From: Berghia stephanieae
Taxonomy: Eukaryota > Mollusca > Gastropoda > Nudibranchia > Aeolidiidae
Length of the DNA stretch: 64,000 bases
Assembly (NCBI GenBank): GCA_034508935.3
Contig: CM067444.1
Span: 75,954,367-76,018,366 of the forward strand
Direction: 5' to 3'
Position numbers and translations under genes: made by a program. This document shows positions 48,675-61,360 of this stretch, piece by piece (position 1 is the stretch's first letter; the number at the start of each line of letters is the position of its first letter). The notes below the pieces were generated by a model. It ran no database searches, had not been told where the DNA came from, and saw only the letters and a program-made list of their open reading frames with translations.

Positions 48675-51600
48675 CTGGAAAAAAAATTTTAAAAATAAAG
48701 AGATGTGAAGATGACCCATTAATCTTAACCTATTAACCCATCCAACAAGGCGTTAAGCATCAATCCTAAGAGTGTAGTGGTGCTTGCGAGGTAATGTGGC
48801 AATAAATCCATTTACTTTTACAATATTATATCATTTGCATATTAATGTCAAAAGGGACAGCCCGGATACAACGAAACCTCATTATGACGAACAATTACCT
48901 CCAGTTGTCCTGTCAACTTCCTTGTAACCGAGGTAAATCGTGTATTGTACTGTGATTATTAAACTTCAGCTAAATTTGAGAAAAACTTAATGTCTACAAT
49001 TTAAGCTCTTAAAACAAAATCCCATCTTCTCCTGCTATATTACATTAGTGAAGTAAAGATCAAAAAACGGTTATATTGACATAGTGATAAAAATCTGTCT
49101 AAAAAGACAAGATTATAATTTATAATTGGCTAATGATATCCCGATGTGTGGTAAAATTTAACAATCAATGAAAATGCAGATGTCCTGCTATGAGAATGCG
49201 TGAACTGGACCAATACAGCCAATGAAATTTTCCGTTTATTGAGCACTACATATGCCTCAGTCTATGCCATCATTGCAGAGACTCCTAACCCCTATGGCCC
49301 TAAAGAGGAATCAGAAGACAAAAAAATGGAAATTGAGACCAAAAAGTGGAATCAACGTACTCTTATTGACTATGTTATGCTTTACAGCAGATAATGTAAT
49401 AGACAATCCAAAAGTACTCAGATGGATACAATATAAAATGTGTAAAGATTTGCAGGCGGTTGATCGGAGACTAAAAAGGGCGTCAAATAATAAGAAGACA
49501 CAGGCCCTGGCAGTCTCAGAGCAAATCATCGAATAGATGGATTTAGCCTTGTCAGGACCCCTTCCCCTACCAACACAGGTCCAATCAAACACTCTCACAC
49601 ACACACACATATATGCACACAAAATGCCAAAATTAAATAGGGAGAGTAGCTGACTGCACTCAATAATACTCCGAATTGGAGCCAACATAATACTAATAAT
49701 ACAGTCCAAGGCAGTATTGGGGACGCCACTGAATTGGGACGATTCCTTGGGAACAGAATTTTTTCTATATAAAAAAGTCATACTCTTTCCAATTTCCAGC
49801 CACTTAATTGGGAGGGCCTGCAATTTGACAATGACCATCCCCATTAAATCTATGCACTTATTGTCAAAATTCAAATTTACATGCACTATGACTAATATTG
49901 TAAAAAGTTTTACCTGAAGTGTGTTCCATCCCTGTCAATGAATATGGTGCCATCTTCTTCCTGTGTAACCTGATGCCTCCCACTAAACATGGCTGCCAAC
50001 ATTGAGTCTGAATCACGGGTCAAAGTCAACCGAGAGGTGGTGAAAATACTGCCCCCAACATCTAACCGTATACGACCCTGCAAAGTAAACAAATCAGCAA
50101 TATTATAGGCAATCACATCACATCTATTGACACCGGATGAATGAGGGGGAAAGTTGGTAAAAATGTGAATGCTACAACCCAACAATATTTTTGTTTTTAA
50201 GGGTTTTACAGCACTTGCAACACATTTAGGTCATATCAGCGCCAGTAAAAAGGAAGAAAATGGGATATTAAAAAGTTTTAGAATTACAATTAAAGCCTCC
50301 AAGTAAAAGTAAGACAAAGGGGAATAAGTTCAAATAGGGAACAGATGTAGATTCCAAGAGCACACTATCAGTGTACTTTGAGATCACCTAAATGTCTCAT
50401 CCTGACAAAAGCACAGGTCCCCATAAAGAGAAACGCACTCAAATCTTTACAAACCACATCTATATAAAGCAAAAATAATACAGTGCCCAACAGAGATGAT
50501 AAACGAAAAATATCATTTCCCAAAACTATCTATACCAGCTAGGGTATCCAGCAAGGGCCAGGACAAAACCAAGTAATCTGACCCAAGACAAAGACAGAAA
50601 GCATGTTTAAAAACACAGATATAGGGGGAGAGAAGACACAGTAAGTACCTCCCTGCCCACTATAGGAGGCCAGGAACCCCACCCAGCAATCCAACAATGC
50701 TCAAAACTTCACTTACTTGTGTGATGATTTGACAAAACTTGATATCCCAAAAGCTCATTTTTGAGATACGAACGAATAAAGGTGAAGATTCAGAATGTGC
50801 ATGATATTTGTTTTTTTTTACTTCATCATTTTAGTATCAATTGAACTTCACTCTCACAAAAGGACTTAACAATTTGAATATTACAAATAATTTAATATAA
50901 TTTTTTCCTGAGCTCTAGTGAAACGTAAATACCTTCGAAATTGACCTAACAATCATGTTAACCCTCTAGTGTTAAGATTATTTTTGGAGGAGTAGATAAT
51001 AAGTTTATGGTCCTTTCAATCATGTAGACATCAGTTGATGATATAAGTCTACCCTTTGATGCCTGCAGTGGCATTTTCGTTTTCTACTGTCACTCATGAC
51101 TAAACTAATTATGCTGAAGCGATCTAAATAAATCAAAATTAATTTCAAAAAGCCAGAAATCTTGCCCCCATGAATAAATGAGTTTCATGCCAAACGTGGG
51201 CGTTTAAAACAGATTTGCCAGGTTTTCAGAGACAAAATTAGGGGCAATCTTTTGGCAAATCAGGAAAATGAATGATGATCACAGCTTTTACGAAAAGTAA
51301 GCAGTATGGCAAAAAAATTGAGGAAAATGGCTGTAAATCAGGAAAATCCAGAATGAAAACAAATATTCCAAATTTTAAAGTTAGAAATTCTGACTTTTAA
51401 AATTTACCTTCTGCATGGTTGTCATCTCTTCCATCCGCGCAATTTCATCTTTGAGTTCTTGCCATTTACGGGCTATCTCTTCTCGTTCCTCCTTACACTC
51501 CCGTGCCAGCTTGCTGCGATCTTCTTCCAACTGTTTCTCTAAAGCTGCTAACTCCTCATCACGCTTTTCAAATTCCTTCTTCATTGCTTCCAATGACTCT

Positions 51601-54600
51601 TGCTGTGCTTTGATACAAGCCTGCTCATTTAGGAGCTTGAGAAATAAAATAATCACAAATGTGTCATGGAATGCACACAAAAAAATTACATTTAATGAAA
51701 AAATCATTTTCTTTAGTTAAAAAACACTAAAACCCTTATTGCCCTCAGCCTTTAAACAGATTTGTGCAGATTTACACAGTCCAGGCAACTTAGTCAAAAG
51801 TGCCAGGTGTATAGCAAACCTGTGTTCCCAGTACGGCAGTGTCATGTTCCCCTCTTCCCTACAGTCATTTTAATCTTTTGGTTTTCTCTTCCAATCTACT
51901 TGTTCTTTTTTTTCTCTGTAATATTTAACTATAGCTTCTCGGCGGCATTTCAAATGGATACATACAATTATAAAAAACATTCATCAGAATTGCAGATTTA
52001 AAATGCAAACAAATAAGCAGATAAAAAAAAAAAAAAAGATTTATATTAATATTTTATTTGCTTCGCCATGTGAGGGGATTTTGACATAATAAAGTCAGTT
52101 TAATTCCAAACTTAATATATACCAGAAAGACATGTAAGTATTTCAATTTCTATTCCTTCTCTAAAATGATCCTTTTCAAAAATCTTGTTTTATTTCACAT
52201 ACATTACAGACATCTATTGCAGAACTTATAATGTCTAAGCTATTCTTAATAGATTGTATCATGAAGATAAATCAGCTATTACTCACTTGACTATGAAGAG
52301 AGAGGAATTTTTCTGCCCTGTTCAAGCAAACTTTGTATATTTCCTCCTGAGACAGTTTACCATCTTCTTCTGTGGCAATCCTTGCCTCCTCTAGGAAAGC
52401 CTCTGTATGAAATCAAGAGAGAGCAAGACTTGAAGATGGGTATTTCTATTTCAATTATCTCAATATAGATTTGTCCCCCCAAAAAAATCTACATTTGTAC
52501 CAAAAACAACAACAAAAAACAACAAAAAAAACATATGAATCATGAGTTTAAAATGGATATGAATCTGGCAGGGAAAATCAGCATTGGCCTCTCCCATCAA
52601 ATCTGTATTAAGTCACTAAATGCATACAAGTGGCAGTCTTGGAAAAAGATTTATTATTTATCCATTGGTGTGAAGTAAACAAAATAAATCCAAGGCATTA
52701 TGACACAAGGCGGAAAACACAATAATGACAGGAAAAGCATTTTCTGCATGGGCAACATAATATATCAAAATCTAATTGAGATTTGGTGACTATAGTTGCT
52801 GTTTTTGATAGATCAACTCTTCCTGGAGCTGTGGTAGCAAAATGGTGGCGAAATTTTGCTCCTATATATATTTTTTAGGATTTTTTACCGGCAAGGGCGT
52901 TTTGAAGACACGAAGGTTTTACTTTCGTTTTTAGAATGGATCAAATGAGGTAAGTGAATCAACAGTTTCCATTTAAAGTTAACTTTATGATTTGTTTTTA
53001 ACAAAAGTTAGATGTATTAACTATAATTTGTATGATTTAAAAATTTAAAAAATTATCTCCATCTTTGTTTATAAGTTATTTTCTGCATATTATGTAATCG
53101 CGTTATTTTCGTGTCTCCGATGTGACAAAGGAAACTTAATTCTATATATTAGGCAATCTTTGAAATTTTTAACTACAAATTTGTTCATGTGACTAAAATT
53201 AGGTCCAGGAAACTTTTAAAATTAACAAAAAATAAAAAATTAACATTTTTATTTGTTTTTAGAGTGAATAATCGGGTATGGGAGATTTCGTGTCTTCGAA
53301 TTTCTGCCCGTGCACCAAATTTCAATATCCTATTTTATTATTAATTATGAAAGAAAGTGTTTGAAAATTGATTGGAGACATTAATCTTGCTCTGGTTTTG
53401 TGTTTTAAACTTTGATTTTTGACTTGAAATTTTAGAAAAAGTTTTTTTGAGCAAAATAAAGTTTGGTGTCACCTGCGTGGGCACCATCTGCATGGGCACC
53501 AGGAATTCTGAAATGTGTAAACTTGGACATTGGTGATGAATATACAGTTCATAAATGTAAACTTTGGTAACATATGCCGAATATTTCAATGTAAGTACAT
53601 ATCTGAACATTTCTAGCTGTTTAAGAACACAAATTGCTAATCAATTGAATTTTGTAAACAATTTATATTAAATATATTGATTCACTCTCTTTCTCATATT
53701 TTTTGTGTCACCACAACATTCACTCTGCTTTCCGGGAGGATGCAGCGATGGCATCTGGACATCTGATCTAAAAGAATTTTATCCAGTATGAAAATTTTGA
53801 TTAGCTACAATACAAGATACACAGGCTTGAGAGATTTTACTCCAGAACTGTGAGTTTACTAACCGATAGGGATAAAATCCGTAATAGCACCTAAGTACTG
53901 AATTACAGGTTGAGAGGAAAAAATTCCATACACTTGCCAAAATGTTCTAGAAAAATGCAATTATAGACTTATTTATATATATATATCGCTTTATTAGATT
54001 CATATGCTAAATTATTTCATATCCTTACACTTGAACCTCTGTGATGTAGCAAACAAAAGCTGTAAGTGTGAGTTGTTGTTCTTAAGAACGCCTTTCTTAT
54101 GCGTAATTATAAGCCTTATTTTCTCAACAGAGTAATCAAATATATTTAAAGCAGTGGAAATCAAATATGCTTAAAGTAGTGCTCTTGTCAACAACTATGT
54201 CTTTATATATTGCTTTTATACCAGGTACTGGAGGAGGGGAGTTTCACCGTGCAGTTCTCCCAAGGAATAGCGGTACTGGTACAATTTATTATGCGTATGT
54301 GCAGAGCAGAGTGTGTGATTGGTAAAAAAGGACCCTCCAGACATCTATTCCTGGGTTGTTGTCACCCGTCTTGTCAATTCAATTGAAAACAAGGACCCAT
54401 TTTTTGTTCAAAGTTGAAATGAGTTAAAAAATATTACAAAAAATTTTTTTTCGTTATTTGTCTCATGTAATTATCCCCCTTGTTGTATAATAAAGTTAAT
54501 TTCAATACAAAATACAAAAGATATTCTGTTTGTTATTTATTTGAAACAATTGGACCTGTGTACATGTATTTTGAGTCATTTGTCACTTCAGATTGTTAAA

Positions 54601-56312
54601 ATTTCTTTTCATTTTGCCTTTCCGTGTAAACCGGGGTCACCGTTGATCGACCTACTTTTTAAAGTTACATAATCGTCTCCTGCTCATAACTTTTACAAAT
54701 TCTGAATCCTCATATTTAAAGCTTTAAAATGATATATGATACTTATTTGTAGATAAAAGATGGAAATTGACAAAAATGGGCCTGTCAAAGTAGATAATTT
54801 CAGGTCTTGTCCGTTTTCCGACACAAGAAAATAAAACATACTCAGTCTGGCATGCAAGTCTTCCTCTCGCTGCTGCTGTAGTTCAAGATCCTCTTGATTA
54901 TTTTGCTGTTCCTCTTCCTGTCTCTGCTCGTTGTTATTTCCACTAGCATCACATAAGTGAACCCCAGACTCTGGAGAATTTTGGAGGAAATCCCCACACT
55001 TGAAACAAAGATATCGTACCTGGTGATGACAGAATTGAGAAAATCGACCCATGGTTAAAAAAATGTTCCAATCACTCTGGAAGAAAGGCATCAATTGCGG
55101 GGAGATATGTGTTAAACAGTGGGGGTCCCAATAGCTTGGTTGGTAGAGCACTCGATTCACAAGCAAAGGACCAAGATCAATCTTGGGTACAATCGAGATT
55201 TTTTCTGACCCCCATGTCCACTCAGCAGTGATTGGGTAGCTGGGCCTATCAATCTGGCAGAAAATACTTTGCAATAGACAAGCATCCTGTCCAAAGGGTA
55301 GGATGGAATTGCTATTGTCTGTTTCCTGCAATAGAAACCGGGATAAACTCTGGTTGGCTCCATGGGCCCAATGACTATGAAGGACTACCTACTTATACGT
55401 TAAACGACACAGGAAAAGCTGGGATTTAAATGTATATGTGATGATGACAGTGGGTGATTATTTTCATGATGATGATGCATTTTCTAGAATATGAAAAGAC
55501 CACTAATAATCGGGAAACAGCCTGAAATGAGGAACTCTCTTTCCCTCATACCACAGAGTCATAATCTACCCGGAACAAGAAATTAACAACTGGGTTGAGT
55601 AATTTGCAAGCGTAAAAGTAAAGACCTACCTCTGGTTCATTGTTGTGATGATGCCGATGGTTGTGACGAGCATTAAAAACTACCATTCTGTTGTTTCTTG
55701 ATGCACTGCCATTCCTCCCATGATGTCGATTGTTTCTGTTTAACAACAAGTAAAGAGAAAAAAGAAAGTTAATTCTTCAAACCGGGAAAGGTTTGTCTGG
55801 TGTTTTTTTCTTTTTCCAATGAGACATACATAGCAATACAAAGCTAGGCTGTTTCATATGAGGATGAAAAAGATACAGAAAAATGTTTTTTCAAATAAAA
55901 AAAAATAAATTCAGGAATATATAGGAATCTATATATGTCACTATAAACATTTGCCTATGACTTATAACAGAGAGAGAAAAAAAAGAGTAAATAAATAAAT
56001 AACATGACAAGAGGGTTATTAAGAAAAAATAAAATCTAACCTGTTATAGTTGTGATTGTTCTGGTTGCCCCAGGGTAAAACACCGAATCCACCATCAAAC
56101 TGCTGCTGATTGGGACCAGGCCCTGGACCAATGAATGGACCTCGCAACCACTGTGGAGATGGACCCTGCATTGGGGGAGTTGGAAAGTTGCCCAATTGAG
56201 GGGCTGGTGGTGGTACTCTGCGATCGTAAAACAAGGGACCTCCTTGAGACCAGTGTGGCCTACCGTGATCGTAAACAAATACTTGTCGTGCTCCTTGATT
56301 TGGCATATTCAT
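48533..56312 (-). CDS. KCTD-type (T1-like BTB) protein with coiled coil, 7 exons
   Basis: Joined exons give 1206 nt, 401 codons plus stop, with every junction in phase. The C-terminal BTB/T1 domain is at residues ~302-401: RIRLDVGGSIFTTSRLTLTR, SDSMLAAMFSGRH, IFIDRDGTHFRYILNYLRDG, then EAVYFQLSGLVQIIE. Such domains form oligomers and often recruit cullin-3 or other partners; no channel segment is present. N-terminal parts are a Pro/Gly/Gln-rich region (1-90), an Arg/His/Asn-rich stretch (91-126), CFKC at 131-134, and a Glu/Lys/Gln-rich coiled coil (~150-300). The start ATG is five bases inside exon 1, so upstream exons are probably untranslated, but an in-frame upstream coding exon cannot be excluded. 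The closest named paralogue is uncertain; MLAAMFSGRH...IDRDGTHFR..LN.LRDG also recalls plant FIP2-type BTB proteins. Confidence 0.9.
48675..49913. other. KCTD-type gene intron 6
   Basis: 1.2 kb. An open stretch near 49252-49536 on the plus strand shows no known domain and is not called as a gene. Confidence 0.5.
49914..50077 (-). CDS. KCTD-type gene, coding exon 6 (first part of BTB)
   Basis: Acceptor TTTACTTTGCAG and donor CTTCAG with GTAAAA. Encodes GRIRLDVGGSIFTTSRLTLT through IFIDRDGTHF. Confidence 0.92.
50187..50686 (-). mobile_element. family B retroposon, copy 10, in a KCTD-type gene intron
   Basis: Full length, ending GGAACCCCACCCAGC on plus. Flanks CAACCCAACAAT (50175-50186) and CAATCCAACAAT (50687-50698) form a 12-bp target duplication with one mismatch. 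It lies in intron 5, in the sense orientation of the gene. One terminal stem strand is mutated (AGCACT). Confidence 0.92.
50699..51407. other. rest of KCTD-type gene intron 5
   Basis: AT-rich intron sequence with no recognised feature. Confidence 0.5.
51408..51635 (-). CDS. KCTD-type gene, coding exon 5
   Basis: Acceptor TTATTTCTCAAG and donor CAGAAG with GTAAAT. 76 codons, phase 0 at both ends, encoding a long helix such as KREFEKRDEELAALEKQLEE-like coiled coil ending MEEMTTMQK. Confidence 0.87.
52287..52402 (-). CDS. KCTD-type gene, coding exon 4
   Basis: Acceptor GATTTCATACAG and donor AGTCAA with GTGAGT. Encodes AFLEEARIATEEDGKLSQEE, then IYKVCLNRAEKFLSLHSQ. Confidence 0.83.
52403..54841. 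other. KCTD-type gene intron 3
   Basis: 2.4 kb. Contains inverted copies of GAAGACACGAA at 52904-52914 and 53287-53297, and a 15-bp near-tandem TGCGTGGGCACCATC/TGCATGGGCACCAGG near 53474. No coding exon was recognised. Confidence 0.5.
54842..55019 (-). CDS. KCTD-type gene, coding exon 3
   Basis: Acceptor CTGTCATCACCAG and donor CTGA with GTATGT. Encodes VRYLCFKCGDFLQ and the Gln/Glu-rich start of the coiled coil (QRQEEEQQNNQEDLELQQQR). Confidence 0.82.
55119..55398 (+). mobile_element. tRNA-Val-like SINE (family A), copy 6, in a KCTD-type gene intron
   Basis: Opens GGGGGTCCCAATAGCTTGGT, anticodon arm GATTCACAAGCAAAGG, B-box-like GATCAATCTTGGG, and the shared body; the family end GGACTAC is followed by a few bases. 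Short direct repeats GTTAAAC at 55111-55117 and 55399-55405 flank it. It lies antisense in intron 2. Confidence 0.87.
55630..55735 (-). CDS. KCTD-type gene, coding exon 2
   Basis: Acceptor TTGTTGTTAAACAG and donor CAGAG with GTAGGT. Encodes the Arg/His/Asn-rich segment with HNHRHHHNNEPE. It ends in phase 0. Confidence 0.8.
56041..56312 (-). CDS. KCTD-type gene, coding exon 1
   Basis: The acceptor TTTCATTTTCAG precedes exon base 56317. The ATG at 56312 begins MNMPNQGARQVFVYDHG, followed by Pro/Gly-rich sequence. Donor AACAG with GTTAGA. Two bases of an Arg codon carry over. Confidence 0.85.
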
Positions 56313-56317
56313 AATGC

Positions 56318-59300
56318 CTGAAAATGAAAGGAAAAATATATAAGTTAACATTGAACAAATAACAAATGGAACAGATTATTGATTTAATTGTTATCATTTC
56401 AATAAAACATGACAGCAAGAAAAAAATAATTTTGAATTTAAAAAATAAAAGACATGTGTATATTGCTTTTGTTCATCCCTCGGAAAATTGTTAAATCGCT
56501 TGTTAATTTGTGTATGAAAAAGAAAGTGTAATATCTTGGATCAAATAAATATACTCTTTGGTGAGAAATAATATTTTTTACTGTTGTGAAAATACAACAA
56601 GGAAAGTTTTATATCCAGCTTCTTATTGAAATTCTGAGTTGTTTTTTTTTTTCCTTTTAAAATGGACAAACATATATGCACCATTTTCAGTAAATCACCC
56701 TTGCCAAATTTAAAACAACCCACCTGTGTGTCTTCACAACAAAACAATAAGGATGAATTCTAAATGTTATGAACTAAAACGAGGCGAATATTAAAAATAA
56801 AATCAATAATAACTAACATCCACTACCCATCATTAGAAAACTTATTTACTTCCACTTCCATTAATGAATCTATAATTTCCATTAAAAAAATAATGACCTT
56901 ATTACATTGTTCATAGTTTCAAAATGGCCGCCTCACTAAAATACAAAGCTAGCGTTTTAAAACACATCTGACCCTATTATAAAAGAAAGGAGACCATCAA
57001 AAACTAAATACTTTCTATGCTTTATGTGCATGTGAATTATTTCGCCAAAAGAGAAGATTCATGATTCATATATATTGATGACCATTGACATTTTGACTCA
57101 ACACCTTTCATCAATCTGGAAGTAAACTAGTTGTCTTTATCAGAAATTTAGCTGTATCACAATGCTGCGTGATCAATCATTCATGTGTCTTTACAAAATC
57201 ACTCTAAATTTGATCAGATGCAGTGTTGTTTAGTTTTGCCATACCCTGATTAGGAATAGTGTGGACTGTGTTTTGAGGACAGCGTTCCTCACTTGTGAGA
57301 ATGGGTAATAAAATGGGAATGTATCTTCTCTTGAGAATTTCTGAAAAATTGGAAATAACATCAGCACAAAAAAAAAAAAAAAAAAAAGATTAATCTTCAA
57401 AACAATAGAGTGACAATGTACCCTACAGCTCTTCATAATCTTATATAATCTTATTCAGCAAGAGACCATTTTGCTCTAGGTGAAAGGGGCATCTGAACCT
57501 TTGTAAGTATTTATATTACATAACATTACATTAATATATCGGGGAAAAGTATGTTGCCACTGAGATTATCCTGGGCATCATGTGGAGGTTTCAGTCTTTC
57601 CTAAAGCAGTTGAGTAGTCAAGGCTTTCTGTCACGTAAAACAATCTCCACAATCTCCATTTAGGCCTAAAGTGGATTGTTTAAAATGGTTGGATGTATTC
57701 TATACTATAGCTTTACTTAAAGCTACTTTTGCTTTGGTACCCGCTTTTTTTTATATAATTGAAGTGAAGAAAAATGCTGTCTTCTTTCTTTCTTTGGTTC
57801 TACCAAAATCTGTGAAAATAAATTTCTCAATATAATGCAACATATCTAAAATGCTGTTTTTAAATCAATGTTTTGCTGCATTCAAAGTAAATTCATTTTA
57901 TACACCCCCCCCCCCCCCCCCCCCTTCTCCAGATCATCAAATCATTTCTGTTGTCAATTAAAATCATAGTGATGTTATATCTGTGCCCACTTATTTGTAT
58001 TATTCATCAGATATCCAAAGCAATGTGAACTGGACACATGTTAGTAGACCATCCTGACTTTTTAATTGTGGCACCGTATCCAAAAAACATATCTGCTCGA
58101 GTTAAATTCTGAAGTTTATGGCGATGCCACAACCTCTCCCTTCTATCACGTTGCATGTCAAAGGTTTTAAACTGAATTGAAGTTATGCGATAAATACAAG
58201 ATCATATCTTTACAAACATACACACACACACACAACACACCAAGTAGAAAATCATTGTTTTCCTTGGATTTGGACATCAAGGGAAGTTGATGAAGTTAAT
58301 TGTGCAGTTATTCCTTTTACAGTCCCTTAAAAAATACAATCAATCGGAAAAGACAAAAAAAATCGAAGACAATGAAACCTGTTTAATCCCTGATGTAGCT
58401 TTTATACTCATGATTTTTTAAAAAGGAAGAGACCAGGGACACCACGATCGTGGTCTAGTCCCCTATCCAAAGTCAACCAATTTGGCTAGGGAGACAGCTC
58501 ACCTTTAAATGTTGCCTTTAAACAATTAGTATTTCATTGTTAAAAAGAAAAGAAAAAAATTCAAGTCTCTATTGAAAAAAAAAACAACAAGACCTGTTAA
58601 TTTGTGGTGAGAAGGTATGTGTGGTTTATTCTAGTTCTTGCTTGAGACACCATAAATCTAAATTTCAACTTGGGATTAATATATCTACCTATCTGACCAC
58701 ACACTCTACAAAAAGTTATTTACACATGCATTTACAACTAATTCTTTCACCATTCAGATCATTGACTATTCCATTCAAAATGAATGAACGTACAGTGCAA
58801 CCTGTGGATAGTGACATTGATCTCTGGCCCCGATTTTTTTTGCTATAATTAAAATGTTAATTGTAAAAAAAAATAAAAAAACAACCCCAAAATAGTGACC
58901 ACATTTTCGTTTTTAAAAATACCCTGTTTGGTGACATTGTTATAACAATAATCGGCAGTTGGTACTGATAATTGCAGGCATGCCTATCATCAATTTTTAA
59001 TTTCAAGGACATTTTACGGACAAAACCGCAAATTTCAGGAGCAACACGTTGCACAATAGTAATGTCTTTTTAAGACAGTCAAACCTCTGATATCAAGAGT
59101 ATGGTTACAATGGTGCTAGAGGTTATTAAAAAAGTATGTGTAGTTACTAATCTGCTTATATCCTCACTCACTGTTTTAATAAAATAGTTTTAATTGGATA
59201 ACTCATCAAGATAACACTGCCACTGGTGTGAATGACTGACCACATAAAAGGAAGACATTTTTCTCCAACCATTGGGAGAGAGAACAGCTTGCCAATTTCC

Positions 59301-59334
59301 AAATTATATGGTTTGTTGATGGCTGATGATCTGT
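56318..59334. other. upstream of KCTD-type gene coding region, no exon recognised
   Basis: May contain a 5' untranslated exon or intron of the KCTD-type gene. A 20-bp C run lies at 57905-57924. The palindrome CCACGATCGTGG at about 58441-58452 has a partial relative near 62423-62545. Confidence 0.4.
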
Positions 59335-59633
59335 GGTGGAGGTGGTTGTAGTAATGGTGGTAGGGGTGATGATGTGGCGGTGGTGACGGTTGTGGTAGTG
59401 GTGGTAGGAATGATGGTGTGGTGGTAGTTGCATTAGTGGTGGTAAGGAAGATGATGTGGTAGTTGTAGTAATGGTGGTAGGGAAGATGATGTGGTGGTAG
59501 TAGTTGTAATAGTGGTGGTAGGGATGATAGAGTTGTTCAAGTAGTGGTGGTAGGAATGATGATGTAGTAGTAGTTGTAGTATTAGTAGTGGTGGGGATGA
59601 TGATGAAGTAGTGGTGGGGATGATGATGAAGTA

Positions 59634-59729
<96 letters not shown>

Positions 59730-59970
59730 GGATGGTGATGTGGTGGTGGTAATTGTAGTTGTTTTAGGGATGATGATATGTTGGTAGCTGTTGTTGTAGT
59801 GGTGGTAGGATGATGATGTGGTGTTAGTTGTAATAGTGGTGGTAGGAATCTGACGTGGTAGTTGTAGTAGGGATGATGACGAGGTGGTAGTTGTAGTAGT
59901 GATAGTAGGGATGATAATGTGGTGGTAGTAGTTGTAGTAGCGGTAGTAGACGTAGTGGTGGTAGTCACGT
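59335..59970. repeat. GGT-rich minisatellite with (TAG)n core
   Basis: Imperfect units of roughly 35-45 bp contain GTGGTGGTAGGGATGATGAT and TGGTAGTAGTTGTAGTA. They flank a pure TAG array at about 59636-59724. His/Thr-rich open frames on the minus strand are products of this repeat. Confidence 0.88.
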
Positions 59971-61234
59971 TTTTTTTTTATTTCCAGGGGGAAAAAAGAA
60001 GTAAACTTCCGTCTCTTTCACTTTATTATTTTTATTTGAAAAATCAGTTGTTCGAAACATCAGTCCAAATTTGATATTATTGTGGTTAATACCTAGTTTT
60101 CTTCAGGGGGTGGGGGTAGGGGTAGCCAGTGAATCTATTTTTTAAGTGCTCGTAAATTTTGGTGCCCTTGAATAAAAATTTCAGTAATTCAAAACTCCTT
60201 AGCGCATTGCATGGATTTTAATTAAAATCAAAACTAGATGTGAGCATCTGTGGTCTGTGTCATATCATATTGGTCCTGGAATTTAGTGATGAATTTTTTT
60301 TTCGTTAAATGGCGTTCGAGCATTGTTTATAATGAAAACAATGACAATACACATTGGAGAGTGAAAGCGTAACTGATATACCCTTTGCAAACAGGAGAAA
60401 AGACATTATAATATAACGATAGGATGTTCTTTCAGGCACTGTTATTTATGTATTTACGTATATCACCATGGCCACTTTTTACACCATCTTGAAAACCCCA
60501 AAATAACAACATAATTTTCCAGTCCCAGGCAATGTTGTTATCTCGGGGTTGCAACCCAAAGCATGGCTGTCAACTCTACCACCAATTCCCCCCAGTGCGC
60601 CCTAAACCCGGATCGGATGTTGTCACTTTTGTGTTGTTATTTTTCTTCTGAAAATCTGTTTTTAAAAAGTTGGAGGGTAATATTAACATTTGAAACACGA
60701 CATAATCCTAAAGAAGGAACTTTTTTTTGTAAAAAGGTGGCATCAAAGGGATTCTGAACCCACAATTATGGCTGTGATAGTAGTCATTCTTCAGTAGGTC
60801 ATCTTACCAATTTCACCCTAATAACCATGTGAATGTTGGTGCACTTTTATATATCAGGCCTGTAACTGTAAATGGTTGGTGAAAAGATAATGTCGGAACT
60901 TTTTGAACGCTCAAAAATAGACTAACAGGACAAAAATATGGTTTAATTAATAAACACAACACAGATATGACACGTCAATTGACTTGTCAAATCATGTCAC
61001 TTTCCTCAACTCATTTATAATACAATAAGCAGGTCAACCAAAAATTTAAAAATCCCAATTATTTGAGAGAGTTCACATTTCTGGTCCCAGGTCTGAGTTA
61101 GTTGTAAAATGGAAGGAAGAGAACAATTCCTACCTTTTTGAAGGATGTTTATCTAGACGTCTAGTGCTTGTTGACAAAAGAAGCTGCTTTATCTTCACTC
61201 CTGTTTGTGTTAAATTTTTAAGCTGATTCTTTCA
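59971..61234. other. no gene seen
   Basis: AT-rich sequence without recognised repeats or exons. Confidence 0.45.
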
Positions 61235-61236
61235 TT

Positions 61237-61267
<31 letters not shown>

Positions 61268-61293
61268 AAGAAGAAGAAGAAGAAGAAGAAGAA

Positions 61294-61325
<32 letters not shown>

Positions 61326-61360
61326 AGAAGAAGAGAGGAGGAGGAGGAGGAGAAGAAGAA
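61235..61360. repeat. (GAA)n microsatellite
   Basis: Long GAA triplet array with GAG and GGA variants near the end. Confidence 0.95.

Noticed and set aside
49252-49536. 94-codon plus-strand open frame in a KCTD-type gene intron
   Set aside because: No recognised motif, no splice context and antisense to the gene; not enough to call a gene.
55157-55363. Short minus-strand open frame next to coding exon 3
   Set aside because: It lies within the antisense strand of SINE A copy 6 in intron 2.
59582-59968. His/Thr-rich protein on the minus strand
   Set aside because: Translation of the GGT minisatellite and TAG array.
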